Of a stretch of DNA of 64,000 bases, positions 25,160 to 34,608 are shown piece after piece. The position numbers and the translations under genes were made by a program. The stretch's first letter is position 1. The number at the start of each line of letters is the position of its first letter. This DNA comes from Flagellimonas aquimarina (lineage in GTDB: Bacteria; Bacteroidota; Bacteroidia; Flavobacteriales; Flavobacteriaceae): the NCBI RefSeq assembly GCF_003149745.1, contig NZ_QGEG01000002.1:1-64000 (forward strand). Direction: 5' to 3'. Below the pieces are notes generated by a model, which saw only the letters and a list, made by a program, of their open reading frames with translations, searched no databases and was not told the DNA's origin.

Positions 25160-26518
25160 ATGAAAATCCATTTTATAGCAATTGGTGGTAGTGCTATGCA
25201 TAATCTTGCCTTGGCATTGGAACATAAAGGGTATGAGATTACCGGAAGCGATGATGTTATCTTTGAACCTTCTAAAGGCCGTTTAAAGGAAAAAGGTTTG
25301 TTACCAGAAGAGTTTGGCTGGTATCCAGAGAAAATTCACGATCAATTGGATGCTGTAATTTTAGGAATGCATGCCAAACCAGATAATCCTGAGCTGCTAA
25401 AAGCCCAAGATCTTGGAGTTAAAATTTATTCATATCCCGAGTTTTTATATGAGCAATCCAAATACAAAACAAGGGTTGTTATTGGGGGAAGCCACGGTAA
25501 GACAACTATTACTTCAATGATTTTGCATGTTCTGCATTATCATGACATTGCAGTTGACTATATGGTAGGTGCACAGTTAGAAGGATTTAACCGAATGGTT
25601 CATCTTACTGAAGAAAATGATTTTATAGTATTGGAAGGTGATGAATATTTGTCATCCCCAATAGATAGAAGGCCAAAATTTCACCTTTACAAACCAAATA
25701 TAGCCCTGTTGAGCGGCATTGCTTGGGACCATATCAATGTATTTCCCACTTTTGAAAACTATGTGGAGCAGTTCAAGATTTTTGTTGATAGCATTGTTCG
25801 TGGGGGTAGTATTACCTATAATAAAGAGGATTTGGAAGTGAAAAAAGTAGTGGAGGCAACGGAAAATTCAATTCGTAAGTTTCCATATAAAACACCAAAT
25901 TATAGGGTAGAGGATGGGGAAACATTGCTAGATACACCTGAGGGTGATATGCCAATTGCTGTTTTTGGAAAGCACAATTTGAACAATCTGGCTGGAGCAA
26001 AATGGATATGCCAGAACATGGGGGTAGATGAGGATGATTTTTATGAGGCAATAGCTTCTTTCAAAGGAGCTTCCAAGCGGATGGAAAAAATTGCAGAGGG
26101 TCCCGGGAAAGTAGCCTTCAAGGATTTTGCACACTCTCCCAGTAAAGTAAAAGCTACTACTCTGGCGGTAAAAGAACAATATGCTCAAAGAAAATTGATT
26201 GCCTGTCTTGAACTGCACACCTATAGCAGTCTCAATGCGGAATTCTTAAAAGAATATGATGGAGCTTTAGATGCAGCGGATGAAGCCGTGGTCTTCTATT
26301 CACCAGATGCGGTAAAGATCAAGCAATTGGAGGAAGTAACGGCAAATCAAATTGCTGAGGCCCTGAACAGGGACGATGTGCAGATTTTTACCGATTCCAA
26401 TGTTTTTCAAGAGTATCTTTTTGCCCAAAATTTTGATGATACCTCTCTTTTACTGATGAGTTCTGGCAACTATGGAGGATTGGATTTTGATAGGGTAAGA
26501 GCCATTTTCCAACAATAG
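25160..26518 (+). CDS. mpl: Mur ligase family protein, Mpl type (UDP-MurNAc:L-Ala-gamma-D-Glu-meso-DAP ligase)
   Basis: Mpl joins recycled murein tripeptide to UDP-N-acetylmuramic acid, using ATP. The 452-residue protein shows the N-terminal Rossmann part IHFIAIGGSAMHNLA, the ATP loop GGSHGKTTITSM, a middle domain with EGDEYLSSPID, and the C-terminal domain with DFAHSPSKVKAT. The length and N-terminus fit Mpl rather than MurC. It acts in the cytoplasm in peptidoglycan recycling. A near-ideal promoter lies upstream and a small conserved-looking gene follows. Confidence 0.9.
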   Translation: MKIHFIAIGGSAMHNLALALEHKGYEITGSDDVIFEPSKGRLKEKGLLPEEFGWYPEKIHDQLDAVILGMHAKPDNPELLKAQDLGVKIYSYPEFLYEQSKYKTRVVIGGSHGKTTITSMILHVLHYHDIAVDYMVGAQLEGFNRMVHLTEENDFIVLEGDEYLSSPIDRRPKFHLYKPNIALLSGIAWDHINVFPTFENYVEQFKIFVDSIVRGGSITYNKEDLEVKKVVEATENSIRKFPYKTPNYRVEDGETLLDTPEGDMPIAVFGKHNLNNLAGAKWICQNMGVDEDDFYEAIASFKGASKRMEKIAEGPGKVAFKDFAHSPSKVKATTLAVKEQYAQRKLIACLELHTYSSLNAEFLKEYDGALDAADEAVVFYSPDAVKIKQLEEVTANQIAEALNRDDVQIFTDSNVFQEYLFAQNFDDTSLLLMSSGNYGGLDFDRVRAIFQQ

Positions 26519-26583
26519 GGCTGTTTATAAAGCAATTTTGTCAGCACATATAGGTGTGGAACAATAATTGTCATAAAATCTGG

Positions 26584-26769
26584 GTGAAGCAACAACAACA
26601 TTTTTCTATTAAAAGGGTATATAGCAAACTTCAACGTTTTGCTTCCATAGTGTTGGTTTCATTTATGCTGGGAATCTCCAATGTTATCTTAGAGGAGGAC
26701 AGAATGATCAATGATTCCTATAACAAAGTTGAATTGCAAGAAATCCAAGACGAAGATGAAAACCTCTAA
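26584..26769 (+). CDS. small protein downstream of mpl, unknown function
   Basis: A GTG at 26584 gives a 61-residue protein. An alternative GTG at 26554 adds 10 residues, and no ATG is available at the 5' end. It has a basic N-terminus, one hydrophobic segment (FASIVLVSFMLGISNVI) and an acidic tail (VELQEIQDEDENL). No family is recognised. It follows mpl by less than 70 bp, so it is probably cotranscribed. Confidence 0.5.
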   Translation: MKQQQHFSIKRVYSKLQRFASIVLVSFMLGISNVILEEDRMINDSYNKVELQEIQDEDENL

Positions 26770-26791
26770 TACAGCTGATTTTATTTCCTAA

Positions 26792-27031
26792 CTATTTCCA
26801 ATAATTATTGGCTTTTGCAATGGTTGCAAATTCCATGGCAACCGTTTGACCAATAGCAATTAGCATTGAAGCATCATTGGCATATACTGGGCGTAATTTT
26901 TCTCTGGTTTTAGCATCTGGCTGGGTAATTTTTATGGTTAATCTAGCAATCTTAACCGCTAGTGCCCTTCCATCTTCGGGTGAATTCGTTTTTAATGAGT
27001 TACCGGGAATTAATTGAAATTGTTCTGACAT
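26792..27031 (-). CDS. hypothetical protein, 79 residues
   Basis: The protein starts MSEQFQLIPGNSLKTNSPED and is mostly helical, without a signal peptide or membrane segment. No family is recognised. It is a single gene, convergent with the small gene after mpl and downstream of the Crp/Fnr regulator on the same strand. Confidence 0.6.
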   Translation of the reverse strand: MSEQFQLIPGNSLKTNSPEDGRALAVKIARLTIKITQPDAKTREKLRPVYANDASMLIAIGQTVAMEFATIAKANNYWK

Positions 27032-27094
27032 GTTTTTATAATTTGGGCATAAAACTATTGGTAATGCAACATAAAAACAGTGACATATGCTACT

Positions 27095-27718
27095 TTACAG
27101 CACTTTTATTTTTCGCCCTATCTGTTGCACTTCTTGATTGTTGCTTAGTTTTTTCATGACACGGGTTATGACTTCTCTGGAGGTACCCAGATTATCAGCA
27201 ATTTCTTGATGGGAAATATTTAGAAGATTGGACTGTTCTATTTCTGCTTTGGTTTTTAAATAGTCTATCAGTCTACCTTCAAGATTGTAACAAATAACCT
27301 GTTTTGTGGTATGCAATAGGTCTTTGTAATGTTTTTGATAATCATTTAGCACTATACCAGCAAAAGATGGATACTTTTTTAACCATAAACGAACTCTTTC
27401 CAAAGGAAGGAGCATTAAAGTACTTTTCACCTCTGTTATAGCTGAAAATTCTACAGGTTCACTGTTGAAGGTATGTGCAAAACTGTAAATACAGGACGCC
27501 CCTGATGAAATGTAGTACAATAGAAACTGTACCGCATCTTCTGTACTGTATACCCTTATGCTTCCGTTCAGCACAATGGGCAATGATCGTATAAACTCTC
27601 CCTCTTTTACCACGTATTCTTTAGGTTCAAAATTTTTAACAGTGGAATAGCGCTCTATTTCTGAAACGAGTTCTTTTTCAAGGTTTGGAAAACAGTCAAC
27701 CAAAAAAGATGCTTTCAT
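27095..27718 (-). CDS. Crp/Fnr family transcriptional regulator
   Basis: The 207-residue protein has an N-terminal cyclic-nucleotide-binding-type barrel (FEPKEYVVKEGEFIRSLPIVLNG...) and a C-terminal winged helix with ISHQEIADNLGTSREVITRVM, the recognition helix. The cysteines do not form the FNR cluster pattern, so an iron-sulfur cofactor is unlikely. It starts 8 bp after the DUF7010-like gene, so the two form an operon and the regulator may act on it. Confidence 0.9.
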   Translation of the reverse strand: MKASFLVDCFPNLEKELVSEIERYSTVKNFEPKEYVVKEGEFIRSLPIVLNGSIRVYSTEDAVQFLLYYISSGASCIYSFAHTFNSEPVEFSAITEVKSTLMLLPLERVRLWLKKYPSFAGIVLNDYQKHYKDLLHTTKQVICYNLEGRLIDYLKTKAEIEQSNLLNISHQEIADNLGTSREVITRVMKKLSNNQEVQQIGRKIKVL

Positions 27719-27726
27719 ATTGATTC

Positions 27727-28275
27727 TTAATTCAGGCTAGTATTGGTATTCTTTTTTTCTAGAGCAATAATTACAAATGAAAAGAGTATTTCAATTGTTC
27801 CTCCTACGAGTCCAAATAAATAGAAGGATGAATTAAAAAAGAAACCAAGAACTCCCGATAGGGCTAGTATTGACCCCAAAACCCAGTAAAGTCGCATTCC
27901 ATAAATTGATGAAAATAGCAAATACCGTCCGCCTATAATGAGCATCATTATTGGAAAAAACCAATTTGGACGAATGTACATTACGGAATAGGCAATAAAC
28001 AATCCAATGAACAGTAAAAAGGTGCTTTCCAACGCGAAAGTTGATAATGGATTTCCTTTTTTATGTTGTCCGGAGCGTTTTAAAAGCTTTGACAACAAAA
28101 TCCCTAAAGGGTGTATAAACATTCCTCCGATAAAGAATACCAAAACACCTATATGTTCTGTGTTAGAGATGGAGACAATACCAGACGTAAGCCAAACAAC
28201 TCCTGATGCCAAAACACCCGGGCCGCCTCCAAAGTAGGAGGCACGCATATCTTCCTGTGCTTCTGTAAAGTTCAT
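27727..28275 (-). CDS. DUF7010-like membrane protein
   Basis: The 182-residue protein has a conserved-looking start (FTEAQEDMRASYFGGGPGVL) and about six membrane helices, including LVFFIGGMFIHPLGILL and FFPIMMLIIGGRYLLF. It matches what I recall of DUF7010 family proteins, whose function is unknown. It is upstream of, and nearly contiguous with, a Crp/Fnr regulator. Confidence 0.7.
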   Translation of the reverse strand: MNFTEAQEDMRASYFGGGPGVLASGVVWLTSGIVSISNTEHIGVLVFFIGGMFIHPLGILLSKLLKRSGQHKKGNPLSTFALESTFLLFIGLFIAYSVMYIRPNWFFPIMMLIIGGRYLLFSSIYGMRLYWVLGSILALSGVLGFFFNSSFYLFGLVGGTIEILFSFVIIALEKKNTNTSLN

Positions 28276-28308
28276 TCTTAATTGGTTTTAATGGAACTGG
28301 TAAAAGAA

Positions 28309-29322
28309 TTATTGTTTTGGCAGATTGCCGGTCTCATCTAAAATACCCTCCATTTTTAAATGTGTGATTATAGGTTCTTTAGACATTCTTACTAAAGTAA
28401 CATGGTCAAAAGATAGGGAATCCCCCTTGTGTTGACCGCCTCCGGTGGTGCCTAAAATAGTATAATCCCTACCCTTTCTTTTGCGATGGGAGAAGGAATG
28501 AAAATGCCCATTGATTACAGTGTACGGTCGGTTAGTCATTAATGCTTCAAGACTACCCAGTCCTTTTTCATCTTCTCTCATCCAAAGTGGCTTGTGCATG
28601 AGCACAAAAGTCCATTTTACATTTGGGTATTTTTCCAAAACTGTTTTAAAGTAGTCAAACTGATTGTTGCTCATTCCACCGATTCTGCGCTCGGCCATGT
28701 CAAAATATTCGGATTCTTCGTAAACACCTTCAATTTCACCGTTTATAATCTTAATTGCTTCTGCTCTGGCATGATAAATTTCTAACATCCTTTTTTCTTC
28801 ATAGTCTTCCGAATCCATCATTAAGAACAACACATCATCATATAAAAAATGGTAATAGCGGGGACCAAATCTATTTTTCCAAAATTCCCTCATTTTAGGA
28901 TTTGTCAAATCATGATTTCCACCCAAATAAAAGAAGGGCATGTTTAATTTTGAAGTTCTCTCATCAAAGGAATCCCATTCCTTTGCCAATTGCAAAGAAT
29001 CTTCTGTGCCACCATCAATCAAGTCTCCCACACTAAGCACAAAAGTTGGGTCTAGTCTATTTAATTGAGAAACTGCTGTACTGTAGACGCCTTCACGCTC
29101 ACCTCCATTTAAATCGGAAATTATGGCAAAAGTGAAATCGTCTTCAGTGGCTTCAAAATTTTCGGAAGTCCAAGGTTTTGGTTCGCTTGCTACATCGGAA
29201 ACAAAAAGGACTTCTTTTTTCTCTGTCGCTGTTGATTTTTCTTTGCATGCAGAAATAAGGAGGAGTAGAACCAATAGGTTCGAAAATCTAAACTTTAAGA
29301 TATTCTTTGAATTATAATTCAT
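28309..29322 (-). CDS. metallophosphoesterase lipoprotein
   Basis: The 337-residue protein has a signal peptide with lipobox LISAC (Cys26), so it is anchored in the envelope. The calcineurin-like motifs are in order: SDLNG (usually SDLHG), VGDLIDGG, GGNHDLTN, HKPLW, and NGHFHSF. The metal-binding His of the first motif is Asn72. This variant also occurs in some other members of the superfamily, so activity is plausible. The substrate, probably a phosphate ester, is unknown. It is upstream of the DUF7010/Crp pair on the same strand. Confidence 0.85.
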   Translation of the reverse strand: MNYNSKNILKFRFSNLLVLLLLISACKEKSTATEKKEVLFVSDVASEPKPWTSENFEATEDDFTFAIISDLNGGEREGVYSTAVSQLNRLDPTFVLSVGDLIDGGTEDSLQLAKEWDSFDERTSKLNMPFFYLGGNHDLTNPKMREFWKNRFGPRYYHFLYDDVLFLMMDSEDYEEKRMLEIYHARAEAIKIINGEIEGVYEESEYFDMAERRIGGMSNNQFDYFKTVLEKYPNVKWTFVLMHKPLWMREDEKGLGSLEALMTNRPYTVINGHFHSFSHRKRKGRDYTILGTTGGGQHKGDSLSFDHVTLVRMSKEPIITHLKMEGILDETGNLPKQ

Positions 29323-29374
29323 GGTTTTTAGATTTTAAAACAATGTAAAACATCAAAATATATTTTGAAAATGA

Positions 29375-30643
29375 TCATCTCAATTTTTTCTCTTTACTGT
29401 ACAAACGAAAATAGAACCAAGCAGCCATACCGCCTACCAATGAAAATGCGGCAAGCATCCAAAAGACATGTTGATGTCCTTCCACCCCCGGAGAACTGTC
29501 AAGCAAATAACCCATAGCAGGGCCAGCAAAAATATCTGGAGTATACCCTATGATGGAAATAAGACCAACAGCAGTTCCGGTAAGTACTAAAGGTATTTCA
29601 CCTCTTTCCATTACGGCAAAATAAAGAGAACGTGCGGCATAAACCCCTGCTGCCACAATTAGTATAGATATAAAAAACAGAGCTGTTGTCGACACAGAAA
29701 TAATTCCTGTTGCAAATAATAGGGCGCCAAAAAATGAGAGTATAAAACTCACCACCAACCAATATGTGGTTCTTGAGCGATCGGCCAGAATTCCAATGAC
29801 AACTCCTATTACAGGGCGTATAAACAGCAGGAACGTGCCAACTTGTGCGGATTTTACCTGATCATAAAGCATAACATCCTGTGCGTATAGTGAAAACACA
29901 TCTGTAATTTTGTAACCTACATAAGCGCAAAGAATAATAACCATTAGCAGTAAGACTGAAGGAAGCTTGAGTACTTCTTTGATTTGGGAAGCAGATATTT
30001 TCTCCAAAATAATGGCTTGTTCTGCGTTATGGCCCATTTTCATGAAGAACCAGACAAGAAACCCTACCAGGACTGCAATTGCTGCCGAGACCAAAATTAC
30101 ATACCTAAAGGCATCCCTGCTCTCTGAGACTGAAGCCTCAGCAATTATAGAAGTAATGAACAAGGAGAAAATTAGAACGCCCATGGCACCGAACAATGCA
30201 CCTACCAAACCACGCCCCCCATCTAAAAACCCAAAAGCTTTGCCTTGTGCGTTTGATCCTCCCCAAACCCTTGTGGCCTTGATCATTGGGGCCCAGAACA
30301 AAAAAATGGTGGTAAAACCCCAATAGCCATAGAGAATTTTTAAAACGGTATAACTGGGGAAAGTGGAGTAGACCAATCCTCCTAAAGCTGTCATCCAAAG
30401 TGCTACGGCAATTAATTTCCTTGGAGGATATTTATCGGCCAAAGGCCCACCTACAAGATATGATGCCAAAGCTACAATACCATAAACAGAAAAACACAGG
30501 CCGAGCTGTACGTTGTCCAACCCAAATACATCAAGTACGGTGGGTCTAAATACGCGGGAAAGTACAAATGGAAGTATAAAAACGGTCTCACCAGCTAAAA
30601 TAAGTAGAAGGAGGTAATACCATGGAGCTTTCTTTTGTTGCAT
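29375..30643 (-). CDS. MFS transporter
   Basis: The 422-residue protein has 12 hydrophobic segments and the MFS motif A GGPLADKYPPRKL between helices 2 and 3. Related proteins carry sugars, nucleosides, nitrate or organic acids; the substrate cannot be told. It lies upstream of the metallophosphoesterase on the same strand with a 52-bp gap, which suggests cotranscription. Confidence 0.9.
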   Translation of the reverse strand: MQQKKAPWYYLLLLILAGETVFILPFVLSRVFRPTVLDVFGLDNVQLGLCFSVYGIVALASYLVGGPLADKYPPRKLIAVALWMTALGGLVYSTFPSYTVLKILYGYWGFTTIFLFWAPMIKATRVWGGSNAQGKAFGFLDGGRGLVGALFGAMGVLIFSLFITSIIAEASVSESRDAFRYVILVSAAIAVLVGFLVWFFMKMGHNAEQAIILEKISASQIKEVLKLPSVLLLMVIILCAYVGYKITDVFSLYAQDVMLYDQVKSAQVGTFLLFIRPVIGVVIGILADRSRTTYWLVVSFILSFFGALLFATGIISVSTTALFFISILIVAAGVYAARSLYFAVMERGEIPLVLTGTAVGLISIIGYTPDIFAGPAMGYLLDSSPGVEGHQHVFWMLAAFSLVGGMAAWFYFRLYSKEKKLR

Positions 30644-30761
30644 GCAGCTTAGGCTAAAAAACTATCTGTTGGTTGCTAATGCTTAAAGATAAGGTTTCAA
30701 GATTAGTTAAAAATATTTGGGAGGCTTGCCCTGTAAATTGGATTGTAAAATGTTTTGATTT

Positions 30762-31184
30762 TTAATTGTCAATATACTTTTCATTCCAGGTTTTGTCAGG
30801 GTCATGATTTCTTAGATCAATTTGAAAGTCAGCTGCCGCTTTAAGATTCATCAAAACAGATACCCAACCGGAATATACTTCTAAAAACTCATCTTCAGGG
30901 ACACCTTCATTGGTTAGGGTTAAATCTGTTCCATTGTTTTTGGAAGGTTCTAGGCTAAACATGACTTTAGAATTGAAATAATCCAGGCAAAACACCCTGT
31001 TTGTATTGGACTCCAGGATTTTACCTTCATAAGATTCGCGATTTGGAAAAGAAAAGAGGATGATTCCATCTATCTCTGGGGCTTTTTCAGCCCAAAATTT
31101 TTCCCGTCCACTTGCTGTGGAAAGAAAACCAAAAACTACTTCGGGAGAAGATTTTAAATGTATTTTCCAGAAGACACTTTTCAT
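30762..31184 (-). CDS. SRPBCC/AHSA1-like protein
   Basis: The 140-residue protein has the helix-grip (START-like) pattern: KIHLKSSPEVVFGFLSTASGREKFWAEKAPE at the N-terminus, then RVFCLDYFNSKVMFSL and VYSGWVSVLMNLKAAADFQ. Such proteins bind hydrophobic ligands or assist folding (Aha1-like). It is 12 bp upstream of nothing obvious; it starts just after rsgA ends, on the same strand. Confidence 0.8.
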   Translation of the reverse strand: MKSVFWKIHLKSSPEVVFGFLSTASGREKFWAEKAPEIDGIILFSFPNRESYEGKILESNTNRVFCLDYFNSKVMFSLEPSKNNGTDLTLTNEGVPEDEFLEVYSGWVSVLMNLKAAADFQIDLRNHDPDKTWNEKYIDN

Positions 31185-31196
31185 AAATAGCTGTAC

Positions 31197-32264
31197 TCAG
31201 AATTTATTTTGTTTTCGTTGTTTTTTGACTTCTCTGATCATTTTTCCTAGGTTCTTGTCCTTTTTTTTCTTCTCAGCAACACTGGATTCAAAAAAGGCTC
31301 TTTCTTTTTCCATTTTTTGAAAATTAGCATAGGAATCTTCATCAATCTCTCCACTTTCAACGGCGTCAAGTATGGCACAACCATCCTCATTCGAGTGTGT
31401 GCAGTTGTTAAATTTACAGCGCTGCGCCAATTCAATGATTTCATCAAATGTAATTTCAAGTCCTGCGGAAGTATTGGTAATGCCAATTTCTCTCATTCCA
31501 GGATTGTCTATTAGGATTCCACCTTTCTCCAAAACAATTAATTCTCTATGTGTAGTAACATGTTTTCCTCTGTCAATACGTTCGCTTATAGACCGGGTAT
31601 CCATAAGTTCTTTTCCTGTAAGTTGGTTTAAGAGTGTTGATTTGCCTACGCCGGAGGAACCTAGCAAACAGTAAGTCTTTCCTTTTTGGATAATCGCTTT
31701 TACTTCATCTAATCCGACAAGAGACTGATTGCTAATTGCAAAAACCGGAACTTCTTTGATTCGTGCTTTTATTTCATCAAGAAACGAACTTAAGGTTTGT
31801 TCGCTTATTAAGTCAATTTTACTTAAAACAATAATGGGGGTTACTTTGGCAGTATTGCAAATGGTTAAATACCGTTGTAAACGATTAATGCTAAAATCTC
31901 TGTTTACAGATTGAACAATTAAACCATAATCAATATTTGTTGCAATTATTTGAATCTCTGCAGATTTGCCAACGGCCTGCCGCTCTAATATGGAGTGTCT
32001 TGGGTAAACCGCATGTATGAGCGCTTTATTCTCGTCGTATTCAGAGATAGCCACCCAATCGCCAACAGCTGGCAAATCGTACCTGCTTTCTGCAGTAAAT
32101 CTAAGATTACCAATTAGTTCGGCATCTAGTTCTCCGGCCTCCGTTTTAACGACATATCTGTCTTTGTGTTCCAATATAACACGACCCACATCAAAGGAAT
32201 TGATGTTATGTTCTTTTGCATATTCTTCTAAGGCAATGGTATATCCTAAATCTTGCAACGTCAT
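31197..32264 (-). CDS. rsgA: ribosome small subunit-dependent GTPase A
   Basis: RsgA is a circularly permuted GTPase that helps mature the 30S subunit. The 355-residue protein has an N-terminal OB-fold, then the permuted motifs in the order G4 (LSKIDL), G1 (GSSGVGKSTLLN) and G3 (DNPGMRE). A zinc-binding C-terminal part has CKFNNCTHSNEDGC. A basic tail follows. It lies on the minus strand just before the accessory region. Confidence 0.95.
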   Translation of the reverse strand: MTLQDLGYTIALEEYAKEHNINSFDVGRVILEHKDRYVVKTEAGELDAELIGNLRFTAESRYDLPAVGDWVAISEYDENKALIHAVYPRHSILERQAVGKSAEIQIIATNIDYGLIVQSVNRDFSINRLQRYLTICNTAKVTPIIVLSKIDLISEQTLSSFLDEIKARIKEVPVFAISNQSLVGLDEVKAIIQKGKTYCLLGSSGVGKSTLLNQLTGKELMDTRSISERIDRGKHVTTHRELIVLEKGGILIDNPGMREIGITNTSAGLEITFDEIIELAQRCKFNNCTHSNEDGCAILDAVESGEIDEDSYANFQKMEKERAFFESSVAEKKKKDKNLGKMIREVKKQRKQNKF

Positions 32265-32290
32265 TTTAATAATTATAGGTAACTGAGTTA

Positions 32291-33046
32291 TTAGTTTTCT
32301 TGTGCGATGAGTTTTACAAAGTTGTCCAGATTCTTCAAGTCTTCTTTTGTTTTAAGATATTGGTCCGTTCTTTTATCTCCCATATCTTGAATTCGATAAT
32401 CTGGCAAGTACGTATTGAAATTTAAAAATACAAAAGTGTCCACAATACGTTCTTTCAATGCATGGGGAATTTTATATTTAGTAATAATCGAATCTTCAAT
32501 GCCAATATGAGTTATTTCATGAATAATGGTGTTGGCCGGATTATCATAATTTCTAAACCCGCCTAAGGGGTTAGTCAAAATCAATAATGATCCCTCATCT
32601 GGATTATAACTTCCTCCTGGCCCATACATGGTGAGGTTCACCTTATATGTTTTGAATGTTTTGAAATTCCAGTTGAAGTTTGATTGATTTATTTCATCAA
32701 TCATTTTGTTGATCAGTTCAAGTTGGTTTTCTATTTTTTGATACCCTTTTTGGTAGTCAGTTTTATCATAGACGCTATCTTGAACAAACACTTTTAATCT
32801 TTCGTAATCTTCATTTGTAAGTTCTCCTGATTTGGATTTAACCTTTAAATCATCTATTAACGAACCCTCCGGAAGATTAACTTGATAGTTTTTCTCCTCA
32901 AAGAATTTAATGTCCTGTATTGTTCTCCAAATATACTCTGACTCTGAATCTGCAGCAGGAATATTGACCACAATGCTGTTTTGGCTCATTGCATAGATCG
33001 AAATTAGAAAGGCTAAGAATGTTAATATGCCAATTTTAGGTCTCAT
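32291..33046 (-). CDS. secreted HExxH-containing protein, possible metallopeptidase
   Basis: The 251-residue protein has a signal peptide ending near AMSQ. A long helical middle region follows, and HEITH at residues 176-180 is a possible zinc-binding, catalytic motif. A third ligand is not obvious, though Glu and Asp residues follow at 199-203. I do not recognise a peptidase family. It is the first of the run of minus-strand accessory genes. Confidence 0.6.
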   Translation of the reverse strand: MRPKIGILTFLAFLISIYAMSQNSIVVNIPAADSESEYIWRTIQDIKFFEEKNYQVNLPEGSLIDDLKVKSKSGELTNEDYERLKVFVQDSVYDKTDYQKGYQKIENQLELINKMIDEINQSNFNWNFKTFKTYKVNLTMYGPGGSYNPDEGSLLILTNPLGGFRNYDNPANTIIHEITHIGIEDSIITKYKIPHALKERIVDTFVFLNFNTYLPDYRIQDMGDKRTDQYLKTKEDLKNLDNFVKLIAQEN

Positions 33047-33140
33047 TTTTTACCCTTGTTAAAGTTTAATGCGCTTAGCTGAGAACAAGTAATTGCTCAT
33101 TACTGTGGTCGTGGCCTCTACTGCGTTAACCCTTTCGCGA

Positions 33141-33551
33141 TTATTGAAATACCTCGCTTATTTGAACAACTGGCTGAATATTGGTATAGTTGGGGATGTC
33201 GCCAACAATTTTTTCCGCATTGGGTCCAAAAGAATTTTGATAGTCTGAAAGTTTATCAAAGTACAAATATCCAATGGCCAAATATGGAATCGGTTCTTCT
33301 GGTGCCCGGCCGGCTATTCCCTTGTCAATGGAGAGCAGTTTTAATGAATCGCCCAACAAATTTGCAACCATTGGCATATGCTTATTGGAATAGTAGTCCA
33401 TGTCGAATGTTTTCCCTTCACTGTTCGGATATAGTATCGTCACTTTGATTATACCCTTCTTAATTTTTGAAGAATCTGCTGACGCACTATGCTGGCAGCT
33501 GGCAAGAATTGTAACGACAGCAAGCACTAAGAGGGTGATTTTGGTTTTCAT
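33141..33551 (-). CDS. EthD family lipoprotein
   Basis: The 136-residue protein has a lipobox (LASC, Cys19) and a dimeric alpha-beta barrel domain of the EthD type: IKVTILYPNSEGKTFDMDYY, then HMPMVANLLGD. EthD-like proteins are small heme or substrate-binding monooxygenase relatives. An exported, lipid-anchored member is unusual, as most are cytoplasmic. It stands alone between spacers of 94 and 341 bp. Confidence 0.8.
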   Translation of the reverse strand: MKTKITLLVLAVVTILASCQHSASADSSKIKKGIIKVTILYPNSEGKTFDMDYYSNKHMPMVANLLGDSLKLLSIDKGIAGRAPEEPIPYLAIGYLYFDKLSDYQNSFGPNAEKIVGDIPNYTNIQPVVQISEVFQ

Positions 33552-33892
33552 TTTGTTGAAATTTAATAATGTTAAAAGATGATGTTTTTTAATGGCAAAG
33601 GCATAACAATTACAAAACTGTACTGGGCAGTGATTCTTATGACCGCTTATTGATTACTGAAAATACATTATTTATGATAAATGGGAGTGATCTGGCATGC
33701 CTTATGGATTGAATGACCGCAGATATTTTTCCTGAAATGTTTGTGTGTGCTTAGCAATTTGTGAATTTAAGTTAACAAAAGAAGGAAGACGTAGAAATTA
33801 AATAGGATGTTCAGAACCGCTGATAAACATTGTTAACTAATGGGTTGTTGTGCACAGGACCTTATTCTCAAATATATTAGCACATAGTGGGC
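33552..33892. other. 341-bp spacer in the accessory region
   Basis: No coding frame with usual features was found. The spacer is AT-rich. It holds a palindrome TGTGCACA at 33849-33856 next to GTTGTTG, and the dyad-like CATTGTTAACTAATGG just before it. These resemble spacer arms seen at other sites in this region. Confidence 0.55.
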
Positions 33893-34387
33893 TTATTTGT
33901 TGATTGTGTTTGATGAAGCTTTAGGGGCGACAGATTGGAAGATCGATTCTTCATTGATGGATGTAATACTCCCTAAACTATCAATTTGTTCAGAGGCTTT
34001 TTCTATAATTTCCTCATAAAGCTTTAAAATATCCGGATCAAATTCAGGAGTGTCTTCTGCCGTGATTTTAAAAATCTGCATTTGATTCAAGAAGTTATTT
34101 ATTACATGATGAGACGAAGAAAGCATGGCTTTATATATTGAAAGTTTTTCTTGATTGATTTTATTTTGTTTTTGTCTTTTAAGCAAGTCAAGACACGTAA
34201 ACACCAAGAAAACAAAAAGTGGAATGATGAACTCGTCGATCTCATATCTTTCCATAAGACTCAAAAAGTCCACAACACTTTCAAATATGTCTAAATTATT
34301 AATAGTGGATAGTAGTAGGATTACAATTGATATTATTAATCCCGTTAATGAAAGACTATAATTTTTTACAAACTTAAAACCGTTCAT
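33893..34387 (-). CDS. membrane protein with a histidine-kinase-like helix, no ATPase domain
   Basis: The 164-residue protein has two N-terminal membrane helices, a basic linker, and a helical part with SSHHVINNFLNQMQ (His93, His94). This resembles a phosphoacceptor or dimerisation helix. No ATP-binding domain follows. It may be a truncated or accessory sensor. The family is not recognised, and the resemblance is weak evidence. Confidence 0.55.
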   Translation of the reverse strand: MNGFKFVKNYSLSLTGLIISIVILLLSTINNLDIFESVVDFLSLMERYEIDEFIIPLFVFLVFTCLDLLKRQKQNKINQEKLSIYKAMLSSSHHVINNFLNQMQIFKITAEDTPEFDPDILKLYEEIIEKASEQIDSLGSITSINEESIFQSVAPKASSNTINK

Positions 34388-34608
34388 ACAACCAAATATA
34401 TAAGTATTCCTATTTTAATCAAGTCATTCTTTTTTTTGCCAAGGCCCTATCCTAGGTGTGCATTGATATAAAAGTATGGATTCTGTTTTTTTGAGCTTAG
34501 TTGCTTTAACTATTTAGGTACGGTTCAATAAAAATTTTACAATTACATGGTTAGGAAAAACAAATTAGGTGTGTATTACTTCAATTTCAGTTTTAATTGA
34601 GTCGTGAA

